DNA of 64,000 nt from Laguncularia racemosa (GCA_037954665.1 JBBMOL010000197.1:124001-188000), one strand, 5' to 3'. Counted from the stretch's first letter, positions 1 to 11,841 are shown. The notes: generated by a model not told the origin, from the letters alone. Numbers and translations: made by a program.

Positions 1-12
1 TGGTATCAAAGT
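1..12 (+). other. Primer binding site of Copia element
   Basis: The window opens with TGGTATCAAAG, which resembles the complement of the 3' end of initiator tRNA-Met (TGGTATCAGAGC). A PBS lies just inside a 5' LTR, so the 5' LTR of this Copia element ends at or very near the left edge of the window and is not visible. Confidence 0.75.
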
Positions 13-41
13 AGGACTCATCTATTTTTGAGTGATCCAAA

Positions 42-1924
42 ATGGTTGAAAATAATGTTGCAATTAATCGAGCTCCTTACTTCAATGGCTCAAACTTCTC
101 ATACTGGAAGATGCGTATGGAAACTTACATTAAAGCTAATGATTATGATTCATGGCAGGTCATTTCACTTGGAGACAATGTGATCACCTTAAACGGAAAT
201 TCGACCTTGTCAGATTCGGGGAAGAAAATTATCGAGAAGAACAACAAAACGAAAAATTTATTACTGACTACTATTGCTCCATCAGAGTTCTATTTGATAT
301 CATCGTGTGTAAGTGCAAAGGAAATTTGGGATATCCTATCCGAAACATATGAAGGGACTGATACCATCAAGGAAACCAAGATAAATGCTTTAATTCAACA
401 GTATGAATTATTTAAGTTTAAGTCTAATGAAGATGTCAAAGATGCTTGTAACAAGTTTACAGCTATTACAAATGAGCTTGCATCACTTGGAAAGAAACTT
501 CCAAATCTAGATCTTGTGAGGAAAATGTTGAGGATATTGCCACCATCTTGGGATGCAAAGAAAATTGCTATAGAGAAAGCTCAAGACCTAAACAAGCTAA
601 CTCTCAGCCAATTGAGAGAAAAGCTCATGGCATATGAGTCACACATAAAAACCATGCAAAGAGGAGAAAACGGCACCAAAGGAATTGCGTTTAAAGTCAA
701 GGAAATAAAGCAAAATGAGACTGAAACAGATGATAGCGACGATGAGAAAGAAGAGGACATCAGTCTTCTAGCACGTAGACTCAACAGGTTGCTCAAGAAG
801 CAAAGAGGTAAGAAGTTTAATGTGTTTAAGAAAAGTACTGAATATAAGCATAATGATGCAGGAAAAGCTTACAAGGCGAAAGAAAAGAAGAAAGAGAAAA
901 GGGAGATTCAATGTTATGAATGCAAAAGGCCAGGACACATCAAATATGAATGTCCAACACTGATTAAGAAAATGGAAAATTATAAAAAGAAAAGTCGTGC
1001 AATGCTAGCAACGTGGAGTGATTTAGAGGACACAGAAACAAATTCAGAAGATTCAGAAGAAAAAGAGGATGAGGCAAATCTTTGTCTAATGGCTAGTTTT
1101 GAGGTACACTCTAAATCTGATGAAGATGTAACTGATACTGACATGCTAGTAGAAATGAGTAAGCTATTAAAGGCACTAAAAAGGGCTGATATAAGATTAG
1201 CTAAGTATGAAAACGAAATAAAAGCTCTTAAGAATGAAAAGGAAGCAGTAAAGCAAACAAATACGTTACTTGCGGATGAAAATGATATCCTGAAACAAGA
1301 AAATGAATCCATGAATGTGAGTATTGAAAAATTAAGAAAGAAAATCATCTACTTGAAGTAGAAACAAGTGACATGAAGGTAAAAATTGATGATCTATCTA
1401 ATTCGTTGAAAACTACCTTTAAGAAATTTGATGAAAGTGATAAGAAATTGACCATGTTAATTTCTTCACAAAGAGTCTCAAATGAAAAACATGGATTAGG
1501 ATATGAGCATGGTTCGAGTTCAAAATCGAATCAAAATACAATTTTTGTTAAGGCTAAACAAGTCTTAAGTGATGAATCCAACAGCAAAAAGTACATTTCG
1601 AATACAAATAATGTTAAAAGAGGAAATACCAGAAACTTTTACAGAAGTTATTCTGACAAGAGGTATCCACACAATGGGTACTACAGAAGCAATACCAAAA
1701 GGTATAACAGAAGTTATACAAACCAGAATTTCAAGAAACAGGTAAATGACAAGTATAGGAATGTTAATTCTTATGCATGTTTCTTTTGTAATAAATTTGG
1801 TCATATTGAGAAATTTTGCTATTATAAGAGAAACAAGCTCAGTAGTCAACAAGTAAATCGAAGAAATAAAATGAGCTTATCTTTTAAAGGGCCCAAACTT
1901 GCTTGGGTTCCTAAAAGGACTTAA
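42..1924 (+). pseudogene. gag: Copia Gag, frameshifted
   Basis: Gag forms the virus-like particle and binds element RNA. It begins at the ATG at 42, 30 bases after the PBS. The first frame (439 residues) has the UBN2/gag-type N-terminus, with FNGSNFSYWKMRM near residue 14 and CYECKRPGHIKYEC, a CCHC knuckle, near residue 293. A Lys/Glu-rich region that should form a coiled coil follows. The frame ends at a stop at 1359-1361. The natural continuation lies in the +2 frame (LEVETSDMKV overlapping 1352-1381), so a single-base indel near 1330-1350 splits the gene. The second part (1373-1924) carries GLGYEHG and a second knuckle, CFFCNKFGHIEKFC, then a stop TAA at 1922. Two knuckles flanking a coiled coil are typical of SIRE-type Gag. 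Confidence 0.88.
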
Positions 1925-2200
1925 TTCTTTTTATTTGTACAGGAACATGAAGCTAAAATAAGAGGAACATGGTATTTGGATAGTGGATGTTCTAGACATA
2001 TGACTGAAGATGCTTCATTGTTCAATAGCATAACTTGGGAAGAAAAAGGGTACGTAAAGTTTGGAGATGATAGTAGAGGTAAAATAATTTCCACTGGAAC
2101 GATTGGTATGCACACTTTTCTCATTGAAAATGTATATCTTGTGCAAGGTTTAAAACATAATCTACTTAGTATTAGTTAGTTATGTGATAAAGGTTATAGA
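1925..2200 (+). pseudogene. Copia aspartic protease, interrupted by stops
   Basis: Reading on in the frame of the second gag part gives WYLDSGCSRHMTED at about 1970-2010. DSG is the catalytic aspartate motif of Copia proteases, which cut the Gag-Pol polyprotein inside the particle. The downstream GDDSRGKI and KHNLLSIS stretches are the usual end of the domain. A TAA at 1922-1924 separates it from gag, and a TAG at 2177-2179 replaces a sense codon in LLSIS-QLCDKG. The frame is the same on both sides, so these are point mutations and not indels. Confidence 0.85.
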
Positions 2201-3230
2201 ATGATTTTTTATCAAGACAAGTGCTACGCTTTTAATGAAAATGATGAGAGATTATTTGAAGGAATTAGGAAAAGAAATATCTATCTCATAAAACCAACTG
2301 AAATCGATAATGTCTGTTGTTTAATTTCTTTGAATGATCATGTTTTTGCTTGGCATAAACGACTAGGACACGTTAATTTTAATCATTTAGAAAAATTATC
2401 TAAAAAGGATATTATTAAAGGATTACCTAAGATAAATATTAAACAAGATGTGAAATGTGATACTTGCTTAAAGAATAAAATGGTTTCTGTCTCTCATAAA
2501 AGTAAAAATGTAATTTCAACTAAGAGACCACTTGAATTATTGCATCTTGATCTTTTTAGACCTACTAGAGTCTTAAGCATGGGTGGAAGCAAATATGGAC
2601 TTGTTATTGTTGATGATTTTTCAAGATACACTTGGGTTATATTCTTGCGACACAAAAGAGATACCTTTGATTCTTTTCAAAAATTTTCAAAACAAATACA
2701 AAATGAAAAGGGAGTTTCCATAATTAGTCTTCGAACTGATTATGGAACAGAATTTCAAAATGCAAGTTTTTTAAATTTTTGTGAAGAACATGGTATATCT
2801 CATAATTTCTCAGCTCCATACACTCCTCAACAAAATGGAGTAGTGGAACGTAAGAATAGAACTTTACAAGAGATGACTAGGTCTATGTTAAATGAAAGTG
2901 GAATTGCTAAGTATTTTTTGGCAGAAGCAGTTTCTACAGCTTGCTATATCATCAATAGAGTTTTCATTTGACCTATGACATCAAAGACTGCTTATGAGAT
3001 ATTTCGAGGTAAGAAACCTGACGTTTCATATTTTCATATCTTTGGATCTAAATGCTTTGTGAAAAAGAATCCTCTCAACCTTGTTAAGTTTGATGAAAGA
3101 TCTGAAGAAGCTATTTTCTTAGGATATTCTCTAAATAGTCGTGCTTATCGTATTTTCAATAAATCATCAAAAACTATTGAAGAATCAATAAATGTTAAAT
3201 TTATTGAGGATTTAAAGGATGTTGATTCTG
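2201..3230 (+). pseudogene. Copia integrase, interrupted by stop
   Basis: Integrase inserts the cDNA into the chromosome. The zinc-binding HHCC region is visible (HKRLGHVNFNH then CDTCLKNK, about 2353-2480). The catalytic core follows with D in LLHLDLF (about 2555), D in RTDYGTEF (about 2733) and E in PQQNGVVERKNR (about 2850). A TGA at 2969-2971 breaks the core's C-terminal part, and the frame continues at 2975 with MTSKTAYEIFRGKKPDVSYF and then the GKW/FLGYS region (about 3120). Two residues usually glycine or histidine at the active-site edges look altered (LFRPT, TDYGTE). Same frame as protease and RT. Confidence 0.88.
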
Positions 3231-4360
3231 ATAAAGAAAAGGACTCCAATTCTAAAGCAGAAGTTAGTTCAGAACCTAAGTCAGAAGCACCTGTTGTTAA
3301 CATTCGAGGATCTGGTCATCCAGAACCTATTTCAGAGGCAAATGCAGAAGGTACTTCAAAAGTTGTAAGATCTAAACAAGAGGCTTCTAAAACCTGGAGG
3401 TATAAGTCTGCACATCCATCTGATCAAATAATAGGTAATGTTCAATCTGGGGTTAAAACAAGAGCTAATTTACAAAATCTTGAAAATCATTTTGTGTTGT
3501 TATCCGAAATTGAACCTAGTAATATGGAAGAAGCTTTAAGTGATGATAATTGGATCATCTCTATGCAAGAAGAATTAAATCAATTTCAAAGAAACAATGT
3601 ATGGAACTTAGTTCCTAGACCTAGAGGAAAGTCTATAATTGGAACTAAATGGGTATTTAAAAATAAATTAGATGAAGATGGCAAAATTATAAGAAATAAA
3701 GCAAGATTAGTAGCTAAAGGTTATTCACAAGAAGAAGGAATAGATTTTGATGAAACATATGCACCTGTTGCTAGATTAGAAGCAATACGGTTGATGCTTG
3801 CATATGCATCTTATAAGGATTTTAAAGTTTTTCAAATGGATGTAAAAGGTGCATTTTTAAATGGTTTTATAAAGGAAGAAGTTTATGTGGAACAACTACC
3901 TAGTTTTGAAGATCCTTTCAAATCAGACTATGTTTTTAAATTAAATAAAGCACTATATGGTTTGAAACAAGCTCCAAGAGCTTGGTATGAAAGATTGAGT
4001 ATGTTTTTGACCTCTAAAGGTTTTCATAGAAGAAAAGTTGACACTACTTTATTCTTGAAAACTTTTGATAATGATATCTTGGTTGTACAAATATATGTGG
4101 ATGATATTATCTTTGGATCTACTAAAGAATTGTTGTGTCAAGAATTTGCTGAGACCATGCAGGCAGAATTTGAAATGTCAATGATGGGAGAATTGACATT
4201 CTTTTTGGGGCTTCAAATAAAACAAACAAAAGAAGGAATCTTTGTTCATCAAGAAAAATATGCAAAACAAATATTGAAGAAATTTGGATATGATGGCTGC
4301 AAAAAGGTTACAACACCTATGAGTACTTCAACAAGGTTAGACTCTGACTCAAATGGATAG
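3231..4360 (+). pseudogene. Copia reverse transcriptase
   Basis: RT copies element RNA into cDNA. After a Ser/Glu-rich linker (3230-3480) comes the RVT_2-type domain: WVFKNKLDEDGKI (about 3646), KARLVAKGYSQEEGIDF, FQMDVKGAFLNG (about 3832) and the catalytic YVDDIIFGS (about 4095). The catalytic aspartates are intact. A TAG at 4358-4360 lies at the border with RNase H. The 461-codon stretch from 2975 to 4360 is the longest undamaged piece of this element. Confidence 0.9.
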
Positions 4361-5034
4361 AAGGTAAGTGAGAAACTTTATAGGAGCCTTATAGGTTCTT
4401 TATTGTACTTGACTACATCAAGACCTGATATTTTGTTCAGTGTGTGTTTGTGTGCTAGATTTCAAGCTACACCAACAGAAATTCATTTATCAGCTGTAAA
4501 GCGAATTTTCAAATACCTAGTTAATACTTCAAATTTGGGCATCTGTTATCCTAAAAATCAAATTTTTTATTTAATAGGATATTCTGATGCAGATTATGCT
4601 AGTTGTAAAATTGATAGAAAAAGCACATCTGGTACTTGTCAATTCCTAGGTGATAAATTAATTTCTTGGTCTTCTAAAAAACAAAATTCTGTTGCTCTAT
4701 CCACAGCTGAAACTGAATATGTTTCTATTGGTAATTGCTGTGCACAAGTTTTATGGATAAAACAATAATTGAATGATTATGGAATAAATTTTAAAACTGT
4801 GCCAATTAAATGTGACAACACGAGTGCAATAAATTTGACAAAAAATCCAGTACATCATTCTAGGTCAAAGCACAAATTAGACATCATTTTATTAGAGATC
4901 ATGTGCATAATGGAGATATAAATGTTGAATTTGTGCCAACCGATAATCAATTTGCAGACATTTTTACTAAACCTCTTGAAAAGGTAAAATTTGAATTTAT
5001 TAGAAATGAATTAGGAATTTGTAACCCTTTTTGA
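4361..5034 (+). pseudogene. Copia RNase H, stop and frameshift
   Basis: RNase H removes the RNA strand during cDNA synthesis. Visible motifs are YLTTSRPDILFSV (about 4405), GYSDADYASC with the catalytic Asp (about 4580), STSGTCQFLG and ALSTAETEYVSI with the catalytic Glu (about 4690). A TAA follows at 4766-4768. The reading frame then shifts near 4872. After the shift the family-typical HHFIRDHV and FADIFTKPLE stretches are readable up to a TGA at 5032-5034, the natural end of pol. Confidence 0.87.
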
Positions 5035-5178
5035 ATTTTTTTCCCCCCCGAAACCTTCAATATTTGAAAATCTTTATTCATATAATATATATATTTTTCT
5101 TTTTCTCTAATTTTTCCTTTCTTCACAATCTTCTTTTTCTCTGTCTCTCTATTTTCCTTCTCTCTCATTGTGACTCCA

Positions 5179-5568
5179 ATGGCGCCTAAATCTTCAGAAC
5201 GTCTCAAACAAAAATCCTTCAAAACAAAATCCTCCAACAAGCCTTTAGTGATTCATGATGAATCTTCAGATTCTTCGGAAAAACATCAAGAACCTTCAAT
5301 AGAGGAGAATCTGAGTTCCCCTGACTCCGAATTTATCATAGGTTCCAAGAAAATTTCCAGATTATGTTTGCTCTGGCGCACATATCATCGACTTGGATAC
5401 TTCACCAGAAAAACCTTCCTCTACCAAACCTTCCACCACTTCTTCTACCTCTTGAGTCACAAGATCCAGAAAATCTTAGTTTTTATCTTAATTTTTGTTT
5501 TGAAATCAAGTTGTAAAAGACTTCTTTTATCTTTTATGCATCGATTAAGGGGGAGTTATCCCTTTTAA
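5179..5568 (+). pseudogene. Env-like/extra ORF remnant downstream of Copia pol
   Basis: A short ORF starts MAPKSSERLKQKSFKTKSS at 5179 (an in-frame ATG also exists at 5170) and runs about 130 residues. The N-terminal third is Ser/Lys/Glu-rich, and the C-terminal part is hydrophobic and aromatic (FILIFVLKSS). SIRE/Maximus elements carry a third ORF at this place, sometimes called env-like. This one is far shorter than the usual several hundred residues, so it is either a deleted remnant or a small ORF kept by chance. Function unknown. Confidence 0.45.
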
Positions 5569-5589
5569 TGTTAACAAAAAGGGGGAGAA

Positions 5590-5720
5590 TGATTCTATTG
5601 TGCTTATGAGTGCTTATGATCAATGTGTTTATGATCAATGCTGCTTACTACTGTGCTTATGACCAATGCGTTTATAATGATTCTATTGTGTTTATGATGC
5701 TTTTCTGTTATTGGAATATA
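5590..5720 (+). repeat. Short imperfect tandem repeat between pol and 3' LTR
   Basis: Variants of the phrase TGCTTATGATCAATGTGTT are repeated four to five times with small changes. They lie in the untranslated stretch between two polypurine runs (5575-5590 and 5782-5795). Confidence 0.6.
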
Positions 5721-5780
5721 TGCTTGCTTGAACATGAAAGTTGTTTCTATTTTGTTTATCTAATGGTGTTTTGTTATCAC

Positions 5781-5795
5781 CAAAAAGGGGGAGAA
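5781..5795 (+). other. Polypurine tract of Copia element
   Basis: CAAAAAGGGGGAGAA directly precedes the LTR start TGTTAAG. It is the plus-strand primer site. A second copy (AAAAAGGGGGAGAATG) sits at about 5577-5592, and a shorter one (AAGGGGGAG) at about 5547; duplicated PPT-like tracts are common in this lineage. Confidence 0.85.
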
Positions 5796-7263
5796 TGTTA
5801 AGTTCTCTAATTTAGTTTTGATGTTAACAAAAGAGGAATAATGTGTAACGTATGTTTGAGCTTGTCAGAATTTGTTTCAGAAGATAGTACGTAATTTTTC
5901 TAAATTGAACAAGGAGACAAAAGCTTGTTCAGAACCTTCAAAAGTGTTATATCGATTATTTTTGTTCTGACAGAAGGTGTTTCAGAAGTTGTATAGTGTA
6001 TCCGTAGTTCTCGTGATAATCTTTCAAAAGCACTTTCAGAACCTTTACAATAGGAGAACGGTTGATAGGTTTGTTTCAGAAGCATTTTTAGAACCTTCAT
6101 AACAGGAGGACAGTTAACAGGGTTGCTTCATAAGCACTTTCAGAACCTTCCATGTCTGTCACGAATTTTGTCCAGATTTTGCTCTAATTTTTGCATCAAT
6201 GGTTTTTAATAAATTTCAAGGCCTAGCTCCACGTGTCAAGTATATTTGGGTAATATACTTGATGTGTTTTACTAAAGTTGGATTTTATATCATGGGGTTC
6301 TTTAATTTACATAAAGTTTTACAAGATTTTATTCAAAGATTTCATTTTATGATAAAGTGAGATCATATAAGATTTACAAGTTTTATCAAGATTTAAATCT
6401 AGATATTTATGCTATATTTTGGGAGATCCAGCAGTTACAAAGATAAGGATAAGAAATATGGTTGTTACATGAAGATATGGTTCCACAATATGAGGGATAT
6501 CTTCAACAAACATGATTCAAGAAATATCTCCAAAGAAGATCTCGGTCAAACCGATTTATCCAAGCTTATCCTCATAAAAAATATCACGGAATGCAGATCC
6601 TCTCCAACCGAATCAACTTATTTTTGAAATACAAAATTTCAAAAAAAAATAAGCTTGTCACATGGAACTCCAAGTAACCGTTATGTTCTCTTCATAAAAG
6701 GAGTGTTCAATTCAAATAAAAGGAAGAAGAGAGAACGTTCGTCTATGAGAAGAAAAAAAACACACGGAAAAGAAACGGCTCATATATCTTCAAGCAGAAA
6801 ATTTTACATATACATGTGATCTATTTTATATATGAAATTTGATATTCCTCATTGTCATTGTAATTCCGTTTGTGTATAAGGAATTGATAGTTGTTTCATC
6901 ACTATAGTTTGAGTAATTAGCTTATTGAAGAAGTTAGAAAGACTCAGCAGTGAGACTTCGCCTTGAAGAGGCTTATATTGTACACTTTAAATTTGTTTGA
7001 TATAGTGAAACACAACCGATATAGACAACCGGGACCCCGGTGTGGAGCTGGAAGAGAGGACTGATGCTCGAGGCGGAACCTCTATAAATCTATGAGCATT
7101 CTATTCTTCTCTACTCATTTTGTTTACTGCACATTATTGTTCTTCATTATTGTTATTCACGTGATTTTATTAGTCAAGAGTTTTTGAATGATTTGCAAAA
7201 AAGTGAAACTTTAAGTAATTAGTCAATTCACCCCCCTCTTGATTAATCTAATTGGGACCAACA
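5796..7263 (+). mobile_element. 3' LTR of the Copia element
   Basis: The 1468-bp LTR begins TGTTAAGTTC after the polypurine tract and ends GGGACCAACA at 7263, with TG...CA termini. A TATA-like CATAAAAGG lies near 6693. The conserved 3' end is pyrimidine-rich (CACCCCCCTCTTG, about 7230). No partner LTR is present for age estimation. Confidence 0.85.
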
Positions 7264-7292
7264 GTATAGTTTTTCAAAATTTTCGGGACATT
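7264..7292 (+). repeat. Gypsy-type LTR 3' terminus, copy 1
   Basis: The sequence right after the Copia 3' LTR, ending TTTTCGGGACATTACA at 7292, matches the stretch ending at 8493 over about 30 bp. ATTACA ends are typical of Tekay/Del LTRs, whose starts read TGTAAT. The Copia element appears to have landed inside this LTR, whose upstream part would be left of the window. Confidence 0.45.
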
Positions 7293-7610
7293 ACATACAC
7301 ACCGTATACACACACTCCACACACACAACGCACACACCTACACATACATACACATAATCCTACCACGTACACAAACACACATACACAGCTGCACTATGAA
7401 CCCTCTCTTCTCCTCAGGTCTACAAGCACACACAACTAACCACACGGCTTTCTACTCTCTTCTACCTTGGGCTAGACATTGCAGCTCACGTACACATCAC
7501 TCCCTCCTTGGCTTTCTTCTCCTTGTTACTTGCCTCCTTTCACACTCGCCTGGAGTGCTTGGACGTTGTTGCTATCTCCACATCTTGTTGCTCATTGCTG
7601 GTCTTCTCTA
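7293..7610 (+). repeat. CA-rich low-complexity stretch
   Basis: Interspersed CACA/ACAC runs at 7293-7440 grade into a pyrimidine-rich segment. Short reading frames here are translations of low-complexity sequence. No gene seen. Confidence 0.7.
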
Positions 7611-8160
7611 CAAAGATGGAAGGAAAAAGGGAATGAGGGAGAAAGGAACGAGGGAGTAGCCAAGAAAGAAAAAGGAGAAAGGGAAATGAAAGGGAACAGG
7701 AAAAGGAAATCAAGTGGGGAATGAGCGAGAAGGAGAAAGGGAGAGACAGGGAGATAGGGGCAGCAGACGAGAATCAGATGGAGGAAAGGTGATGGGAAAA
7801 GAAAAAGAAAAGGAGGGAAGGAGAAGAGGACAGGTGCCCGGGGGAGGAAGGTTTGCTCGCCGAGAGGGGAGAAGGGAAAAGGGGACGGAGGGGAAGGGAA
7901 GAGGGTGATAGGGGGTCCAAAGGGCAAGGGAGAGCAATGAGATAGTGGGAAGGAATCAGAGGGGAAGGGTTTGGAAAAAGAAAAAGAAAGGAAAAGATAA
8001 GGGAAGGAGGAAGGCAGTGGAGTAGCTAGAACGTAGGGGAACGATCTAGAAGAGAAGAAAAAGGAAGGAAAGGAAAAGTAAAAAGAAAAAGTGAAAGAAA
8101 AAGAAGTGGATAGCTGGAGAGGAAAAAGAAAAAGGAAAAGAAAATAAGGAAATAAAAAGA
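7611..8160 (+). repeat. Purine (GA)-rich strand-asymmetric tract, about 550 bp
   Basis: The + strand is made almost entirely of A and G (GGAAAAGGGAA-type runs) for about half a kilobase. Open frames on either strand (for example Pro/Phe/Leu-rich frames on the minus strand) are by-products of the composition. Such tracts occur in LTRs of Tekay/Del-type elements, which fits the LTR terminus at 8493. Confidence 0.75.
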
Positions 8161-8463
8161 AATTTTGTGATAAGAATGAAGAATTATTTGTTTACGGGTT
8201 TGTTTAGTACATATATTAGTATCTCAATAAATTATGATATTTTATATGAAACTTTATGCCTAAGCAAATTTGATTATTCTAAGTACGAATATTTGCTCGA
8301 AATTTTTATTCAGAAATTCTAAGCCTATAATTTTAACTTATTATACCATTTATCAAATATTTGTATATAATTCGCTTTCCGTATAATTTTTTTTTATATA
8401 GTCATTCTTGCTACCTCGTCCTAGAAGTATCTATTATTTTGCTTATTTTCTTTAAATTTTTGT

Positions 8464-8493
8464 ATAATTTTTCAAAAATTTTGGGTCATTACA
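8464..8493 (+). repeat. Gypsy-type LTR 3' terminus, copy 2
   Basis: ATTTTTCAAAAATTTTGGGTCATTACA-like end at 8493, directly repeated relative to 7264-7292. Together they bracket about 1.2 kb that may be one LTR or a small element's internal region plus LTR. Confidence 0.45.
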
Positions 8494-8670
8494 AAGTAAC
8501 TCACCAAAAGATCTGTTGACGTGCTCTAAACAACGAGGTCGGCTATAGAACCCCTTAGATTGGATGAGCACCTCTTAGCTAAAGCTTAAGTCATCCAACA
8601 TATTTAGGCATTGTTTTACGAATGAGATCCATCTCAACCTCTACTTTCGTCAATGCCCTACTGCTATGAG

Positions 8671-9060
8671 AGTGGGGGCCAAGTGTTATAGAATAGTTTG
8701 ACCTTAAGCCCTAGGGCTTACCTCGTTCAAGCTTAGTGATAAGTTAGGAAAGTGCCTAAGCTAGTCGAAATAGATATAAAATGTAATCTAACTTCCTTAG
8801 GAATGCACTCTGCATAATGTTCCTTAGAATGAATTGAATGTTTTTATGAAAGATTTATTTACCAAAAATATTGTTCTACTCTAACACTATAAATAGGGGA
8901 TTACTCTAACCATGTAAGGCATTTAATACTTGTAATAAGCTTTATTGCCATTCTGTTACACTGCTTTTCTAACTTAAGCGTAGGAATCTAAGTGCCTAAG
9001 ACATCTCTAGTGCACAATAGCTCACATTTGTTCATCTTGTAGGTTAGATTCTGTCAGTTT
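8671..9060 (+). mobile_element. Probable decayed LTR fragment with PPT-like start and TATA box
   Basis: A purine-rich AGTGGGGGCCAAG (8671-8683) is followed by TGTTATAG (8684), a plausible polypurine tract and LTR start. CTATAAATAGGGG sits at 8888-8900, and the R/U5-like phrase AACTTAAGCGTAGGAATC at 8971. The fragment at 11842 has a related phrase in the same order. The 3' boundary is unclear and no partner is seen. Confidence 0.35.
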
Positions 9061-9540
9061 AAAGACTTGATTTGATTTAAGATCAACCCATGGCAACAAA
9101 AGCAATCAACAAGGGGTAACCTAGGAAATTAGCAACATTATTTATAGTGGGGATGTGGAAAAAATACAATGAATCTTTTCTGGTTTTTTTTTTTTTTTTG
9201 GTACAACAATGGATATAAAGTACAGCAGATCGATGGATGGACTACATCTAATCTAGAAGAAGTAATGATTTTAAAGGAGGTGGAAATTAGAGACCTTAAC
9301 ACTTATCCTTTATAAACTATGCAACTTGCTTCTCTTGAAGCCAAATTAAAAGTAAAATATGATATTTGGTACCTAACTTTAAAGCAATATATAATAAATT
9401 GCCTAAATTTATTACATCTTACGTTTACTATCTAATTAAGGTCTCATTGGCACATATTATTATTTCCCCTTCATATGTTAACACATGAGACTTTAATAAG
9501 ATGGTAAATGCCTTCATTCCCATGAGTTAGTTAATCCAAG
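9061..9540. other. Intergenic, no gene seen
   Basis: AT-rich DNA with a T14 homopolymer near 9186. No coding signal or recognisable RNA. Confidence 0.6.
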
Positions 9541-10225
9541 ATAGAAAAAAAAAAACCAATTAAACTACATTAATCCATAAACTGAACCAAACCAAACTGA
9601 AATTATGGGGTTTTTTTATGCAATTTAGTTTGAAATTTTTCTTATTCTACTACATCGAAAATTTATAATTGGTTTGGAGGAGAAATCCAAATCAAACTAT
9701 AAAACTGAACCAAATTGTTAAAAAAATAATAATAATATTTTATAACAAAAAAAGCTTTTTATAATATAAAATTTAAAAGAATTTTTAATTACATTTACTA
9801 AAAAGTATATGTATTTAAATTTTATGACCATAATTTAGTAAATATATATAAGTTGACTCAAAATTTATACTATATGCTAGCTTGAGGAATAAATTAGTTT
9901 TATTACACATTTAAAATTTTTTTGTTGTTTGATTATTAATTTTATCAATATCTTATAAAATGTCAATACATGCCATTATTAAATAAATTTATTACTACTC
10001 ATGTTAGATTAAATATTAATCAAATATATTTTCTTAAAAAATAAAATATAGTTTAATATGTAAATCAAACTAAACTAAATTGAAATTTTATAGTTTAGAA
10101 AAGTTCTGAAACCAAATCATATGATTCAATTTGAAGTAATAAAAAACTAAACTTTATTTTTATGACTTAATTTGATTTGGAGGAAAAATTGAACCAAACC
10201 AAAACATACCCATCCCTAATCACAT
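9540..10225. repeat. Degenerate AT-rich repeat bounded by AAACCAAAC-type motifs
   Basis: Both ends carry variants of GAACCAAACCAAA together with the partly complementary TTTGGTTTGGAGGA (9660-9690 and 10165-10205). The middle is AT-rich and without frames. The pattern resembles a decayed non-autonomous transposon, but termini and TSD are not clear. Confidence 0.3.
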
Positions 10226-11841
10226 CCAACCTACTAGATAAATTATATATGAAACCTCATTTTTCATTATTTATTTATTTTTAGTTGTCAACTCTCTCTT
10301 GAAGATGATTTATAAGTCAAATTATTTAGGAGTTTTCTAGACTGTTAAGAGGAGGTTTAGAAGTCCGGTTCTTAAGCATTTACATATTGTAGATGATATT
10401 TTGTTTTCGATAAAAGTAATGAGCCTAAGTCTTCTAGTGCATGCTAAAGGAAATTATAAATCATTATTACAAAGCATCAGATAATCTAATGAATTTCTAA
10501 AAGTCCTCTTTATGTCTTTGTAAAGTTGCTTCGGAAGAGCTATGAATGATTGTTGTGGTATTTTCCCTCTTAAATCGAAGACAAAAGGAAGAAAAAGTAA
10601 ATAAAAAAAAAATTACATTTCAATTGTATCCCCTCCCCTTCACCTTTTTTATTTTTTCATGTTATTATTTTTCATGAATATTTTAATAATGTTTTAACTA
10701 AGTGATAGAGAACATCACCCATGATAATATTAGAATAATCTAGCATCAAAATGGACATGAAACAAAATCTGAAAAGCTGCATCCTAGAGATCTGTGTCAC
10801 TTTCATAGTAACGTGAAAAACAGGGAGTAAAAAATCAAAAAGTCAAGTTGATAGATACTAACAAACCAAACCGAACAATCAAATTTATTGCCGGGGACAT
10901 GCATCTTGTCCCCAAGGAAAACCATCAATGAACTTGACAGTAATGGGAAGAAATCATTGAACATGTGAAATATCATCTAGAGATAAATGTCAATCATTTT
11001 CACTGTTCAAAGTTCCAGATTTATCTGAACATGAAAAGAATATGAAATGTTTAGTCAAAGCCAATCAACTGTTTGACATCTTAGTACGAGTCAGAAATTA
11101 AGATGAGGGGGATGTACCGTCGGTGCGTGCAGTAGTGGTATTTTATTTTTGGTATTTACTTATGGAATGGTCTTCACATTTCGGTGTGGTCGAAGCCAAA
11201 TAAAGTAAAGACTTATATTTTTCCTTTTTCCCTCTTTTTTTTTTTTTTATGAATTTGAAGTGTGCCCATTGACATTTTTTATTAGATTGGGGTGGCCATC
11301 TAGGGTCTAGGTCAAAATATTAAGTGGCAAAAATATATTGTATTTTTTATTTTTGTCCTATTAGTGGATACTCATAAATGTTGATTGAGTGAAAAAGTTT
11401 AATAATAATGATTAAAATGCTAAATAGTCGTGAATATTGCTATAAAAAAAATAATATTCATTAATCAAAGCTTTTCTAGATATAGGTTTCAAAGTAATCA
11501 TTAATGACTATTTAAGATCAATATTAGATAAATATTTACCATAATTATTCACAATATGAATAATAATATTAAATTCATTAGTATATTTTCAGTATATTAT
11601 ATTTTAATAATCTAGATAAAATATTGAAAATTTTATATATTAATGATACTAATAAAAAAATAAAAAGATAGCAAACAAAAATAGGAAATAAGTATAGTCC
11701 TTAAAACTAAACCATATAGGACTTTTCATCAATCAAGTTTTGCAATCTTGACTATGCTAAGGCATGCTGTAAGGGGACCAGCATCTCATTAAATATTTGG
11801 GGGGAACCTTAAAAAAAAAAAAAACAAAGGACAATATCCTT
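10226..11841. other. Intergenic, no gene seen
   Basis: AT-rich with short homopolymers. No reading frame over 60 codons with coding character, no RNA gene recognised. Confidence 0.6.

Larger units (their letters stand above)
1..7263 (+). mobile_element. Ty1/Copia LTR retrotransposon, SIRE/Maximus-like, lacking its 5' LTR in this window
   Basis: The order PBS, gag, protease, integrase, RT, RNase H, extra downstream ORF, polypurine tract, 3' LTR is seen directly. Integrase before RT defines Ty1/Copia. A long Gag with two separated zinc knuckles and a coiled-coil stretch, a small ORF downstream of pol and a long LTR (1468 bp) together point to the SIRE/Maximus lineage, judged by resemblance. 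The element is dead: one frameshift in gag, in-frame stops near 1922, 2177, 2969 and 4358, another stop after 4768 and a frameshift near 4872. The base immediately after the 3' LTR starts gtata, a candidate TSD that cannot be confirmed without the 5' flank. Confidence 0.9.

Noticed and set aside
7396..7937. Several overlapping open frames on both strands, including a Pro/Phe-rich minus frame
   Set aside because: They are translations of the CA-rich and GA-rich low-complexity tract. Absence of stops is explained by composition.
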